A DNA stretch of 64,000 nucleotides from a virus: the IMG/VR virus record IMGVR_UViG_3300042446_001529, positions 1 through 64,000 of that record; one strand, written 5' to 3'. A program made the translations under genes and the position numbers. Below the pieces are notes generated by a model. The model was not told the origin of the DNA and searched no databases. It was given only the letters and a program-made list of their open reading frames with translations. Every line of letters starts with the position of its first letter. The first letter of the stretch is position 1. Positions 28,901 through 35,391 of the stretch are shown one piece after another.

Positions 28901-30747
28901 ACCGTTCCGCCGCAACTGTGAATTTTATTTCAGCACCAGCAATAGGTGAACTAGTGGAAATATTAAGCATAGGTATTGGCGGTCTTGGTATATTAGATTA
29001 TCAAAGTTATATAGCAGATGGCACCACTGGATTATTTCTTACTAATGCAGGCTATGATGTTACTAGTGGTGTATTTGTTACATTAAATGGATCTCGGGTT
29101 GATGTAGGATTCCGCAACAGCACAGATATTATAGATGCTGTGGGAAAAACTTTAGTTGAATTTGCAATAAAGCCTCAGGCAGGTGATGTGATCAAAATCG
29201 TATGTCTAGCAGCATCGTTGGATGTAGATTCATTGGGTCTGTCTCTAGTAAATGTAAATACCCAAACATTTTATTACGAAGGCAGCACACGCAGTTTTGA
29301 TCTCAACGGATTCAGTGAGTTAGCTAGAGGATCGGCTTTAAGTTCTGTGATTGTGGAAGTTAACGGTCAATTGCTTAACGGTCCAGACACCGACTATGTA
29401 ACTTATGACGGCACCAACAACCAGTTCATACTTGGAGTAGATCCGTTTGAATCAGGAGGTAGCATATTACCTTCTAATCTAAGAGTTTACATCAATGATG
29501 ATCCCAGCACGTTTGTGATTGATTATACATTCAACGGTCCTACTAAGGAATTGATCATCAAACCAGAAAAGCTATCAGTAGGCGATAAAATCAAAATTGA
29601 AAACGATTTAAATGCACAGTATTTTATACAAGGAAATAATGTAATTATTGACAGTGGATTTGATTTTGGATTTCCTGGAGATTCCACAATATCTGATTCA
29701 ACATACCCTGCAATTAATGTTACTTGGTTTGGTGAATATCCTTCTATGGATATTATTCAAGATGAAACCAAAGGCGGCAAAGTGAATTATCAATTGTCTA
29801 GATCTCCTATATCGGCCAGTTATGTATGGGTATACTTAAACGGCATCAGACTTCAACAAGAAAAAGATTACTTTGTGAGCCTGCCAAGAGCAGTGGTATA
29901 TCTCAATGTCACGACCACCCTTGATGATACTGTCAAAATAATTACTTTTGGGAATGATATTTTCAAATTGCCCTCGGCGTACGAAATCCACAAAGACATG
30001 TTAAATGTGTATCACTTTAACAGATTTTCAAAAGCATCATGCAAATTAGTAAAGCCTTTGAGATATTTTGATACAACCATAGAAGTATCAGATGCTAGTT
30101 TGTTAGGGCAACCGATCGTATCTAGAAATTTACCAGGAACCATATTCATTGACGGTGAACGCATTGAATACATGCTGAAAACAGGCAATGTGCTTGGACA
30201 GCTGCGCAGAGGAGTGCAAGGAACATCAATCGCAGAAACGTATGCTACAAACACTGTGGTTGCTGACGTGAGTTACAGTGAAACTATTCCTTACAATGAA
30301 ACACAACAGCGGATTGATTTTACCAGCGACGGCAGCACATTACTGATTGGACCATTAGATTTTACTCCTGTAAAAAGCTCACGAAGCGGTCTCTGGTATA
30401 GAAAATCTATTCCGCTAACTTATGGACCGTGCGATCAACTTGAAGTTTTTGCAGCAGGTCGTAGATTGAAAAAAGATCCACAGGATGTATACACCGAAAC
30501 TAACGGAGCGGCAAGCCCTGATGCAGATCAAACACAAGAAGCTGAGTTTAGTGTGGACGGTGTTTCACAGCAAATTAGATTAACCGCTGCTTTGCCTGCT
30601 GGGACCAGAGTCACTGTGCTTAGACGACTAGGACAAACTTGGTATACAAGGGGCGATACTACAGCAGCAGATGGGGTGAGTCTAATAGATAGCGTAACGT
30701 CGGTGGCTAGATTCATTGTGGAAAAGACCACTGACATCCCTGAATAA
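16930..30747 (+). CDS. Giant 4605-residue baseplate/tail protein in gp7 position, with FG-GAP propeller and CBM-like modules
   Basis: This uninterrupted 13.8-kb gene follows gp6, where T4 has gp7 (1032 residues). The N-terminus (SGLPIRRSVELLPTIFQTPT) is of a type seen in marine T4-like phages. Six FG-GAP-like blades lie near residues 2172, 2296, 2443, 2580, 2639 and 2718 (e.g. QFGFSMAMSGDGNILVIGAP), suggesting one beta-propeller. Carbohydrate-binding-like modules of the chitinase CBM5/12 style (W-x-Y-x-GD-V-Y-x-W pattern) lie near 223, 1458, 1715, 2198, 2345 and 2472. Two Gly-Tyr-x-x-P-P-x-V repeats lie near 3156 and 3523. The C-terminus contains GTIFIDGERIEYMLKTGNV. It probably forms part of the baseplate periphery and contacts host glycans; function is inferred. 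Confidence 0.8.
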   Translation: MADNTFPKSGLPIRRSVELLPTIFQTPTNDKFLSAVVDPLIQPGVLDKVVGYVGRRYDKTYNGNDVYVDTDATLRSSYQLEPGVIFRDQDKIENFYDYIDVKNQLKFFGNSIERDDKLADQTHYTWNPPIDWDKFINYREYYWEPLGPRSINITGQSADIVSTYKVVLGTTKNSFVFSPDSYTNNPTLTLFRGQTYKFKINAPDEGFNLRTNFDSGSLLFRPNQPYRAGSFAVYDSKLWRAIRDVSVLDASSIAIDSQDWQFVESANQGAALAYDKGVTNNGIENGTLTFTVPYDAPDVLYYQSNITPDAFGRFIIADIEENTAINVELEILGKTTYTSGNAVEFSNGMIVEFNGKVTPSKYAKNTWLVEGVGTAITLTRFNDLVVPRLSTDVPEILFDNEGFDTQPFDDATEYAAFKDYITIARNSLDNNPWSRYNRWFHRSVLEKAYKLRGQDFPAAETSRAKRPIIEFLPNLQLVNHGTTAKMSVDYIDTNTADVFSTIEGSTGYSVDGEFLFNGARILVIADTDRLANNKIYTVQFITHTNSKQIHLQETEDTESILGQGVVVTRGNKNKGLMYHFDGVNWVASQKKTTVNQSPLFDVFDSDGISFGDTTTYSDTEFLGSHLLSYKPGNGRIDSELGFRLSYLNIDNIGDIEFNWNWETQTFRYSVDRKPVTQKISTGFYKLGSDVFANGWQKLNNTYIQPIIDNLIVDTDTDTLTFNTVKWDSLTADPEINFYLNGNRYLGNWTRSRNVFVFDKTFAAKDAVVIKIIADIEPDQGYYEMPIGIEKNPLNTAIQSFTLGQATNHIASAIEWDKEFIGVLPGVSNLRDLQDYRYHASRFLKHSGNTPLAVMTLCDKTHNIVKAIQYAEKEYTIFKNNFLQKSLEIDYNDTVNDFVDDIINSLTAVKTAQDAFSDSDMIGAGAFTALTTVVEDTGIRTFALTQPFDLTTPSSRAVYVYKNDTQLLHGVDYVFDATFSFVKLLVTLELLDVIEIREYLSTATNHIPPTPTSMGLYKKYTPTKFLDDTYQEPRYVIQGHDGSITAAFDDFRDDLLLELELRIYNNIKQEYDSAVFDIDQILAGYYEVGEYSKAQLDGVIVQDFLKWIQNTNINYTVNEYFDSENSFTYTYSNMSDPTKTKNIPGWWRGVYQHFYDTDRPHRCPWEMLGFSQQPVWWEAEYGAAPYTSNNLILWEDLEAGIIRQGVRAGRYDRYKRPGLSSHVPVDGDGKLLSPLDSNLAKDFSLINNRGPFVLGDVSPVEYAWRSSSEWPYAIITAMCVMKPFEYIPDNFDRSKFSKNKLDQYINSDTGLFVTISDVARHVSEANNIGLVRYLTSYIKSQGLPVDNLQKKIEKLDVALSFRMSGFVDQQQQKYLLDSKNPSATSKSIFIPPENYDIIFNVSSPVTTISYSGVRLEKTGGGWIVAGYDDIHPYFNYHQPQASSKDPVISVGGLSEPFTDWVEEKNYNNGILVRYQSNFYRALKTHRSTNDFDRSQWQKLRDVPKIGAVEALRRRIFNTITVRQMSYGTLLTSIQQVVDLLLGYDSYLKTQGVVFNNYDPQNATSQDWLSAAKEFMFWTKHNWEPGAIIALSPSAQKLEINVPVGTPDNLLDGFYDYQILKGDGTVLPPRFINVNRSFQNFKLETTNTTDGIYYARLHYVIKEHVTVFDDRTVFNDIIYDKTTGYRQGRIKMQAFRTVDWDGDYTSPGFLFDNVDIQVWQPFKDYKLGDIVSYKSYNWTSLVNQLGSENFIDATWAKLDSTPVKQLVSNFDYKINQFSDYFETTSQGINQSQRELARHAIGYQQRDYLQNLAEDSVSQFQLYQGFIREKGTANSITKIFDKLSRSSAGSVTLNEEWAFRLGQIGGTDQFTEVEIQLEKTKFKLNPQLHISNLSVNSKVVDSFYRITANDFTIAPVPYTVDFLPTTTQTEPVFTAGYVSAGQYQHVIRTLNDLTTLAIDTVNEADHIWVTFYQDSWQVLRVNESALLYVVSVARPDDTTVILTLNRPHAIAVDDYIGIREIANLQGFFKITAATNTTVTITVNADIDDPEIDTSTTANLQLLTPSRFFDYSSIDQRSAALLKNKSLVFVDNNRNDQWEVIEKNKTYSAKNIDGAGISNPLGLGTKVIYDNTNKHTIVAIPQSGFVNVYVETDNGLSLKQIIAPPVGFFETALGSFGEKMAVSPDGKYLVIGAPTASGVTSRYRGEWAVDVFYAQDDIVVYGGRLYRALNANTAATDGSSEIAINSDDWMPHSTVIPAQTTAGNFGYYQQGMVAVYEFVSGRYVNVTAFVSPRPADNEKFGSEIVIGVNGSEYYLAVSAVGSYNNTGRVYLIKRTGTEWTHMENPLYKGIYNLSDSYKQDDIVWQAAQDPILETARGNLWQSLDGSTSDGSTITLDSQNWLKVSDISTHCSLPTNISVEDDGSTQEFTTTGLLTNTQKAELVKQGDQFGFSMAMSGDGNILVIGAPNSDGQYFANYRGLWRPDVEYVEGETVRFQGSPGTAYQYYQLGDTFDSTDSTYRSYNEDPSASVNWHQVGDSTTTPSGKIFVYKKTAYDSYEFVQMINAGTLSSFTDIDSGLVISTGDQFGFAMDLDANGNTLVVSSPRSDVNYQDQGAVYVLELDQSTTEFRVKQRLQSYEIYADEYFGFAVSVSPDSSKIAVGARNTKTPFSINFDLLEGTTFDNARTRFYIDQGFTGGVYVFDNKDQIFFLTEKLDSDLQTDESFGHSIDCIGSKILVGSPYYKNTSTKAYQGIARLFTASADASWTVLTSQRPLVDLRKIKKIELYDNVNNVKIQDIDFVDAARGKILNIAEQEIKYKTPYDPAVYSVGTDEVVVDTTINWLEKNVGKLWWNTSTAKFQYAEQKDSAYKTGNWNQQVLGSSIDVYEWVETVLLPNEWAALADTNAGLAQGVSGQPLYPNNDVYSVKFFFSPTTGLVSETLYYYWVRSKAVTPSNMPDRTKSAAEVAGLIANPAGSNLAFVALIESNKFLTYNFKTIMQSDTALLNLQINNSLESPRPIHNEYQLLTEGVADNLPSPKLENKWIDSLVGSDIAGNKIPDIDLPAKQKYGIQYRPRQTMFVDRLLALQIVIEYINDILLNETFAEIIEYTNLNKVDTAPSDKLNLYDIAVDTEIDLQTVGTTNTKRAVLRGNLINGELDTIDIIDPGYGYKPKELFDQEQPGIYIGPPVIITGDGLNATAVCHIDGQGRVIAVVVTNRGKKYSVIKVEVRYFSVLVNNDATLNNFWSIYSWDDLRKTYFRSRSQAFDTTAYWNKVDWVRPGYSDNLRVVKEYSNIYEVIDSLVMIGDIIKVKEYAAGGWAKFQKTQEIGQTFLDKYLLVGRQNGTIQINSSLYDTGVTGVGFDNTQPFDTTTYDIENSQELRNIFAAVKENIFVGDYAVEWNKLFFASIRHVFSEQQYVDWVFKTSFLNATHNIGTLASPPNYKNDNLSSYQEYINEVKPFRTTVREYISRYDQPETYASSAVDFDLPPSYSIFDGRANPVNASSTEISQYPWKWWADNKGYAVTAIEVYQQGTEYLTPPRVLIEGDGIGATARAFISNGRVSGIQMLTQGSGYLKAPTVTLVGGNPSTAVQAKATAIIGNSQVRMFDVALKFDRLSANGIYENFSQTQTFIAGGSSAVFFLNYAPTNDKTRIKVTRKISATQKTQVVLASDYQISLYYQPTGGYNLLRGKLTFNTAPTINDEITVIYDKNILLLDAVNRIEKSYNPKTGMIGKELNQLMTGIDFGGVRIQGTTFDVTGGWDALPWFTDSWDSVELSSDYYHVADGSTVSVTLPYIPAAGQQINIYIKRKNTNITVRVDDENYSSAQDSSTGVNPAAEMPTFVGDGVNAVVLIGPYLSTQDGDILIFRPIDSDGSVVITDDNILDTKLSGGSLSAISSAYATATGATAEEIAITGGKFIDKDNIPAPEENIPGQVIDSVSIKVYNNKTSGAAALQSKITISNGQDTVFAIGQTVLENSSVFVYVDNTAKALNQHYTIDRSAATVNFISAPAIGELVEILSIGIGGLGILDYQSYIADGTTGLFLTNAGYDVTSGVFVTLNGSRVDVGFRNSTDIIDAVGKTLVEFAIKPQAGDVIKIVCLAASLDVDSLGLSLVNVNTQTFYYEGSTRSFDLNGFSELARGSALSSVIVEVNGQLLNGPDTDYVTYDGTNNQFILGVDPFESGGSILPSNLRVYINDDPSTFVIDYTFNGPTKELIIKPEKLSVGDKIKIENDLNAQYFIQGNNVIIDSGFDFGFPGDSTISDSTYPAINVTWFGEYPSMDIIQDETKGGKVNYQLSRSPISASYVWVYLNGIRLQQEKDYFVSLPRAVVYLNVTTTLDDTVKIITFGNDIFKLPSAYEIHKDMLNVYHFNRFSKASCKLVKPLRYFDTTIEVSDASLLGQPIVSRNLPGTIFIDGERIEYMLKTGNVLGQLRRGVQGTSIAETYATNTVVADVSYSETIPYNETQQRIDFTSDGSTLLIGPLDFTPVKSSRSGLWYRKSIPLTYGPCDQLEVFAAGRRLKKDPQDVYTETNGAASPDADQTQEAEFSVDGVSQQIRLTAALPAGTRVTVLRRLGQTWYTRGDTTAADGVSLIDSVTSVARFIVEKTTDIPE

Positions 30748-30750
30748 ATA
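30743..30750 (+). promoter_or_regulatory. Late-type promoter box AATAAATA
   Basis: This box overlaps the stop codon of the giant gene and ends 25 bases before the ATG at 30776, the same distance as at other late sites in the window. It would start a transcript covering the fibre genes. Confidence 0.5.
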
Positions 30751-30775
30751 CATGATGGAACAAAAAGAGATAAAA

Positions 30776-31426
30776 ATGCCTAAAAATCAAGATCAATCAG
30801 CTCAAAATACACAATCTCGACCCAACGAAACAGGCGGATTTAATTTTGAAGGTCATATCAAGATTCACGATCCTGAGACCAAAGAAATTTTTGTAGACAA
30901 ACGCAATGCTATTCACTATGAAAATATGAGTGTGGCCATGGTCAATAGTCTTAGTAATCAAGGATACGGCACAGTGTATCAGATGATTTTTGGTACAGGC
31001 GGAACCACAGTCGACCCCACAGGTCTTATCACTTATCTTACACCCAATACTGTTGGTGTTAATTCTAGCCTCTACAATCAAACCTACCAAAAAGTAGTTG
31101 ATCAAAATGCTATTGAAAATCAAGATCCTGTGAGAAATAAAATGGAAATTAGACATATCAGCGGAGCGACTTATAGTGATATTGTGATCAGCTGCTTGTT
31201 AGATTATGGAGAACCATTAGAGCAAGAAGCATTTGACAACAGCGTTGACATGAATGGTGAATTCGTATTTGATGAATTAGGATTAAAAAGCATCGGCCAA
31301 AACGGCGCTGAAGGAAAACTATTAACACACGTGGTGTTTCACCCTGTGCAGAAAAGTCTTAACAGACTGTTACAGATTGACTACACTATCCGTGTGCAGA
31401 GTTTAACTGGATTCACTGAGATATAA
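30776..31426 (+). CDS. Putative structural protein between baseplate and fibre genes
   Basis: A product of 216 residues when started at the ATG at 30776, which has AAGAGA eight bases upstream; ATGs at 30752 and 30755 and a GTG at 30716 would lengthen it but lack a ribosome-binding sequence. The N-terminus is polar (SAQNTQSRPNE), then FNFEGHIKIHDPETKEIFVD starts an ordered beta-rich part with YQMIFGTGGTTVDPTG. No T4 gene is recognised. Position and late promoter indicate a virion component, perhaps a connector for fibres. Confidence 0.65.
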   Translation: MPKNQDQSAQNTQSRPNETGGFNFEGHIKIHDPETKEIFVDKRNAIHYENMSVAMVNSLSNQGYGTVYQMIFGTGGTTVDPTGLITYLTPNTVGVNSSLYNQTYQKVVDQNAIENQDPVRNKMEIRHISGATYSDIVISCLLDYGEPLEQEAFDNSVDMNGEFVFDELGLKSIGQNGAEGKLLTHVVFHPVQKSLNRLLQIDYTIRVQSLTGFTEI

Positions 31427-31428
31427 TC

Positions 31429-33546
31429 ATGCCATATATTGTTAATTTCACAGACAAAGAAAATAAAAGTCCAATCACAGTGTTTGATAATACATCCAGC
31501 ACAGATACCAGTTTGACATTTCCTGGTAGAAATGTCACAGGTTACGGGCAGATTATCGCAGAGAATTTTTTATCACTACTGGAAAATTTTGCATCTACTA
31601 ATCAACCAGTTAATCCTGTAGAAGGACAGCTTTGGTATGATAGCACAAGCGGAACACAAACTCTAAAAATATGGGATAACACTGCATGGAAGGCAGCATC
31701 TGGAATACAAAAAGGAGTTAGCCAACCTTCAGTAGAAACCAGTAAAGTAGGAGAGTTATGGGTAGACACTACTAATCAACAACTGCGGATATTTACAGGC
31801 ACACGTTGGATATTAGTTGGCCCAGTTGAGAGTTCAGTTGGTGGTTTGAGATATGGACCGGTTATAGAAAAAATATCAGATTCTGATAACTTAGATAAAT
31901 TTATTCTAACATTTTATATTGCAGACATTCCTGTAATTATTTTTAGTAAAGACAGTTTTACACCAAAGACTCTGATCACTGGATTTGATCTGATAAAATC
32001 AGGTATTAACATCAGTGCTCCTGCAACTTCGGGTGAAATTGCAAATTTTGTAGGGGGATTTTTACCTGTTCTGAACGGTACAGCAAGAAATGCTCAAGCA
32101 TTATTGGTAGGCGGAGTAGAAAAAGCTGCAGGAACATTTCTTAGATCAGATACCATCAATACCACTAATTTTGAAATAAAGATCAAAAACAATAACGGTA
32201 TTTCTATCGGGGCCGACGAGACATTTAAGTTATCAGCTACAACAACATCTAGTAACATCTATAATTCTTCTGCAGGCAGTTCTATTGATCTACAGACAAA
32301 CCGAAACGGTATCCCAGCAACAGTTTTAAGAATTGTTGACAACAAAGTTGGAGTAAATCAAAGTAACCCATTAGAAGCGTTAGACATCCAAGGCAATGCA
32401 AAAATCACAGGTTCTTTTTTTACTACCAGTAGCTTAGCCAGCACTAATTTAAATAATGGTAGCATGGTCACTCAAGGTGGAATTGCAGTTGCAAAAAATA
32501 TAATTGTCGGTGACGGCATTGACGTCACTGGCGTCCTACAAACCGCGGTTATAATACCAAAAATCACAAACACGTATGATATAGGCACTACAACAAGACG
32601 CTTCAATAATATACGTGCCAAAACAATCATTGCAGATACTATACAAGGCGTGCTCGAGGGAAACATCAGTGGCAACGCCAATACTGCTACATCTCTCAGC
32701 ACAATCACCAGTTTTCAACTAGCAGGAGATGTGATCTCACCGGCTGTGCAATTTGACGGGCAAGTTGGTAGTTCTACAAAAATTCTTAATGCCACACTCA
32801 CAGCAAATATTATTGCGGGTAAAGAAACTCCAGTACCTAATCGTGGCAAAAAAGGGGATTTTGTTTTAACCTACAGGCCTAGTGAAAGCACTTTAGCTAG
32901 TTCTGGTCTTCTTAAACAAACTAGAGAAGTATTTCTCGGTGATCTAGCAGTGCCGATAGGAGCTATTCTTCCGTATGCGGGTATTACTGCTCCTGATGGT
33001 TACTTGTTCTGTGACGGCTCAGAAATTGAAAGGGTAAAGTATACAGACCTGTATGATGTGATCGGCACCACATATAATGGAGTCACAGCATTGCTGGGAG
33101 TGAACACATTTAGATTACCTGATCTCAGAGGTAGATTCGCACTTGGTAAGGATAATATGGATAATGCAGGCACTGTGCCAACTATTACAGGTCCTTACGT
33201 AGATGCAGGTGGCGGTGTTGCAGGCCGGGTTCCAGACGTGCAGGCCACAATACTTGGAGGCTCAGCTGGACAAAGTTCTGTAGCGTTAACATTGCCAAAT
33301 CTACCAGAACACAGTCATTCTCTGTCAACCCCCACTCAAGACTATTCTGCAGTCGCACTTACAACAACACTTGATCCGTTGGCCACCTCTGGACCTGGAC
33401 CGACAGCTCCGGGACAGGCACAATATCTCAAAGACAGCGGCGGAGTAAAAAAAGCCGTAGGAGTGACACTAGCAACACCAGTAGGTTTAATGAATCCTTT
33501 CTTGGCAATGAATTATATTATAAGATCTGGACCACCAGCTTTCTAA
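31429..33546 (+). CDS. Tail-fibre-like protein with C-terminal tail collar domain
   Basis: The 705-residue protein starts with a module shared by the next three fibre genes: GYGQIIAENFLSLLENFA, then EGQLWYDS and GELWVDTTNQQLRIFTGTRW. A repetitive central shaft follows. Residues about 507-580 form a phage tail collar domain (IGAILPYAG, PDGYLFCDGSEI, YTDLYDVIGTTYNG, FRLPDLRGRFALG), followed by LPNLPEHSHSL, typical of fibre tips and short-fibre collars. It probably trimerises and contributes to host recognition. It begins two bases after the preceding gene. Confidence 0.82.
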   Translation: MPYIVNFTDKENKSPITVFDNTSSTDTSLTFPGRNVTGYGQIIAENFLSLLENFASTNQPVNPVEGQLWYDSTSGTQTLKIWDNTAWKAASGIQKGVSQPSVETSKVGELWVDTTNQQLRIFTGTRWILVGPVESSVGGLRYGPVIEKISDSDNLDKFILTFYIADIPVIIFSKDSFTPKTLITGFDLIKSGINISAPATSGEIANFVGGFLPVLNGTARNAQALLVGGVEKAAGTFLRSDTINTTNFEIKIKNNNGISIGADETFKLSATTTSSNIYNSSAGSSIDLQTNRNGIPATVLRIVDNKVGVNQSNPLEALDIQGNAKITGSFFTTSSLASTNLNNGSMVTQGGIAVAKNIIVGDGIDVTGVLQTAVIIPKITNTYDIGTTTRRFNNIRAKTIIADTIQGVLEGNISGNANTATSLSTITSFQLAGDVISPAVQFDGQVGSSTKILNATLTANIIAGKETPVPNRGKKGDFVLTYRPSESTLASSGLLKQTREVFLGDLAVPIGAILPYAGITAPDGYLFCDGSEIERVKYTDLYDVIGTTYNGVTALLGVNTFRLPDLRGRFALGKDNMDNAGTVPTITGPYVDAGGGVAGRVPDVQATILGGSAGQSSVALTLPNLPEHSHSLSTPTQDYSAVALTTTLDPLATSGPGPTAPGQAQYLKDSGGVKKAVGVTLATPVGLMNPFLAMNYIIRSGPPAF

Positions 33547-33557
33547 CAGAGTAAAAC

Positions 33558-35372
33558 ATGGCATATCAAATAAACAAAACTGACGGCACAATTGTAGCAA
33601 CTGTAGCAGACGGCCAGGTCGATGACCTTTCCACTGATATCACTCTTATAGGAAAGAATTTCAGCGGATTTGGCGAAGCGTTTAATGAGAATCTTATAAA
33701 ATTACTAGAGCATTTTTCTGGTAACACAGCCCCTATGCGCCCGATCAAGGGTCAAATATGGTTTGATACTAGCCAGTCAAAATTAAAAGTCTATAATGGC
33801 ATCTCTTTCGTTCCGGTAAGTTCAGCTACAGTATCGAGCTCTCAACCAAGCACATTAGCTGCAGGCGACCTCTGGTATGACGATGTTGGAAAACAACTAT
33901 ACTTTTTTGATGGTCTTTCGGCGGTGTTACTTGCACCAGCGTATAGTAGTGTGCAGGGTCTCAGCGGACTGCGAGTAGACACCATTTTAGATACATTGAA
34001 TCAAACCAGAGTAGTAACTAGTCTTTATAATAATGGTGTGTTACTGGGAATTTTTTCCAAAGACAGTTTTACACCTAAAGTAGAAATCGTAGGATTTAAT
34101 GGCAATATAGAACCTGGTTTCAATGCAGGCACGTTATCTAATTTTAAAATACGTGCGACCTGTATAAACAGCGACAGTTTAGGCGGATCTCCGGCAACCA
34201 CCTATGTTAGAACTGATACTTCTAACAGTATAAATGGACAATTACAGATTACCAGTGATTTAGGTATCATAGTAGGTTCAGCAGGCCAGGCAAATTTATT
34301 TGTCAGTGCTGGAGATGTATTAATAAGCAATGCTGCAACTGATAGAAACATTCAGTTGAGTGTACGCAAGGGTATTACACAAGAAGCAGCTATTACTATT
34401 AATGCAGCAACAAGAAACATCAACCTATATTCTGGATTTACCAGCAGCACAGTGACCACCGGCGGCGATCTAATAGTCAGTGGTAATCTCACAGTTGAAG
34501 GTACAACCACAACTATAAACACTAACACAGTAGAGATAGAAGATAAAAATATAGTCATAGCCAATGTTGCCAGTCCCACAAATCTTACAGCCGATGGTGC
34601 AGGTATTACAATTAAGGCATCTACAGATAAAACTATAATATACAGCAATAGCAGTAATTGGCTTGATGTATCCGAGACATTGAATTTAGCTGCCGGCAAA
34701 GCAATGTATATTGGCGGAACTAAGGTAATAGATGGCAATAGTTTAGGTTCTGCTATCACAAGTATCCCAGGGGTTAGTTCTTTTGGTACACAGACTGTGG
34801 TCAACATCGGACCGGGCGTGCCTGCAGTTACTCAGATGAGACTGGAAAATCACAGAATCAGCACTGTGAGTACAAATTTTGATATTGAATTAGAACCAGA
34901 TGGCACAGGAAATGTTGCATTGATCGGGGCTCCAAGAATCACCGGCATGCAAGATCCTGTGTCTGCTCAAGATGCTGCTACTAAAGAATATGCAGATAAC
35001 AAAGTGGAATCAAGACCTGTGATTTTTACTATTGATTTATCTGATGGTAAATCCAATACGTATATTATTACAAATATATTGAATAATCTTGCTCCTGTGA
35101 GTGAGTATAGGCCAAGCACATATGCCAGAATTTTATGTAATTTGATAAGCAACAACGCTCAATCTTTAAGCATAAATTCATTGCCACCATCGATTTCCAC
35201 AGCACCATTTTTAACCAATCTTGGTGGAGCCAGTAGCCAAGCAATTACAAACATCAGCTTCCCCACAGCTAACATAGCCGCAGCAAGTGTCTCGGTAACA
35301 AGAATTATCAAAGTATTTCAAATAATCGGAGGAGTGTGGATATGGCAGTCAGATCTACCATTACCTCCATAA
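33558..35372 (+). CDS. Tail-fibre-like protein (paralogue 2)
   Basis: The 604-residue protein has the shared fibre N-terminal module (FGEAFNENLIKLLEHFSGN, KGQIWFDTSQSKLKVYNG, AGDLWYDDVGKQLYFFDG) and a FSKDSFTPKVEIVGF linker almost identical to one in the previous gene. The centre includes a segment found in marine phage fibres (NLTVEGTTTTINTNTVEIED). The C-terminus is different from its neighbours and lacks a collar domain; it contains a DPVSAQDAATKEYADNKV segment, a motif often placed before fibre tips. Probably a trimeric fibre or adhesin. Confidence 0.78.
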   Translation: MAYQINKTDGTIVATVADGQVDDLSTDITLIGKNFSGFGEAFNENLIKLLEHFSGNTAPMRPIKGQIWFDTSQSKLKVYNGISFVPVSSATVSSSQPSTLAAGDLWYDDVGKQLYFFDGLSAVLLAPAYSSVQGLSGLRVDTILDTLNQTRVVTSLYNNGVLLGIFSKDSFTPKVEIVGFNGNIEPGFNAGTLSNFKIRATCINSDSLGGSPATTYVRTDTSNSINGQLQITSDLGIIVGSAGQANLFVSAGDVLISNAATDRNIQLSVRKGITQEAAITINAATRNINLYSGFTSSTVTTGGDLIVSGNLTVEGTTTTINTNTVEIEDKNIVIANVASPTNLTADGAGITIKASTDKTIIYSNSSNWLDVSETLNLAAGKAMYIGGTKVIDGNSLGSAITSIPGVSSFGTQTVVNIGPGVPAVTQMRLENHRISTVSTNFDIELEPDGTGNVALIGAPRITGMQDPVSAQDAATKEYADNKVESRPVIFTIDLSDGKSNTYIITNILNNLAPVSEYRPSTYARILCNLISNNAQSLSINSLPPSISTAPFLTNLGGASSQAITNISFPTANIAAASVSVTRIIKVFQIIGGVWIWQSDLPLPP

Positions 35373-35391
35373 TGAATCAGGAGTGGCATAA

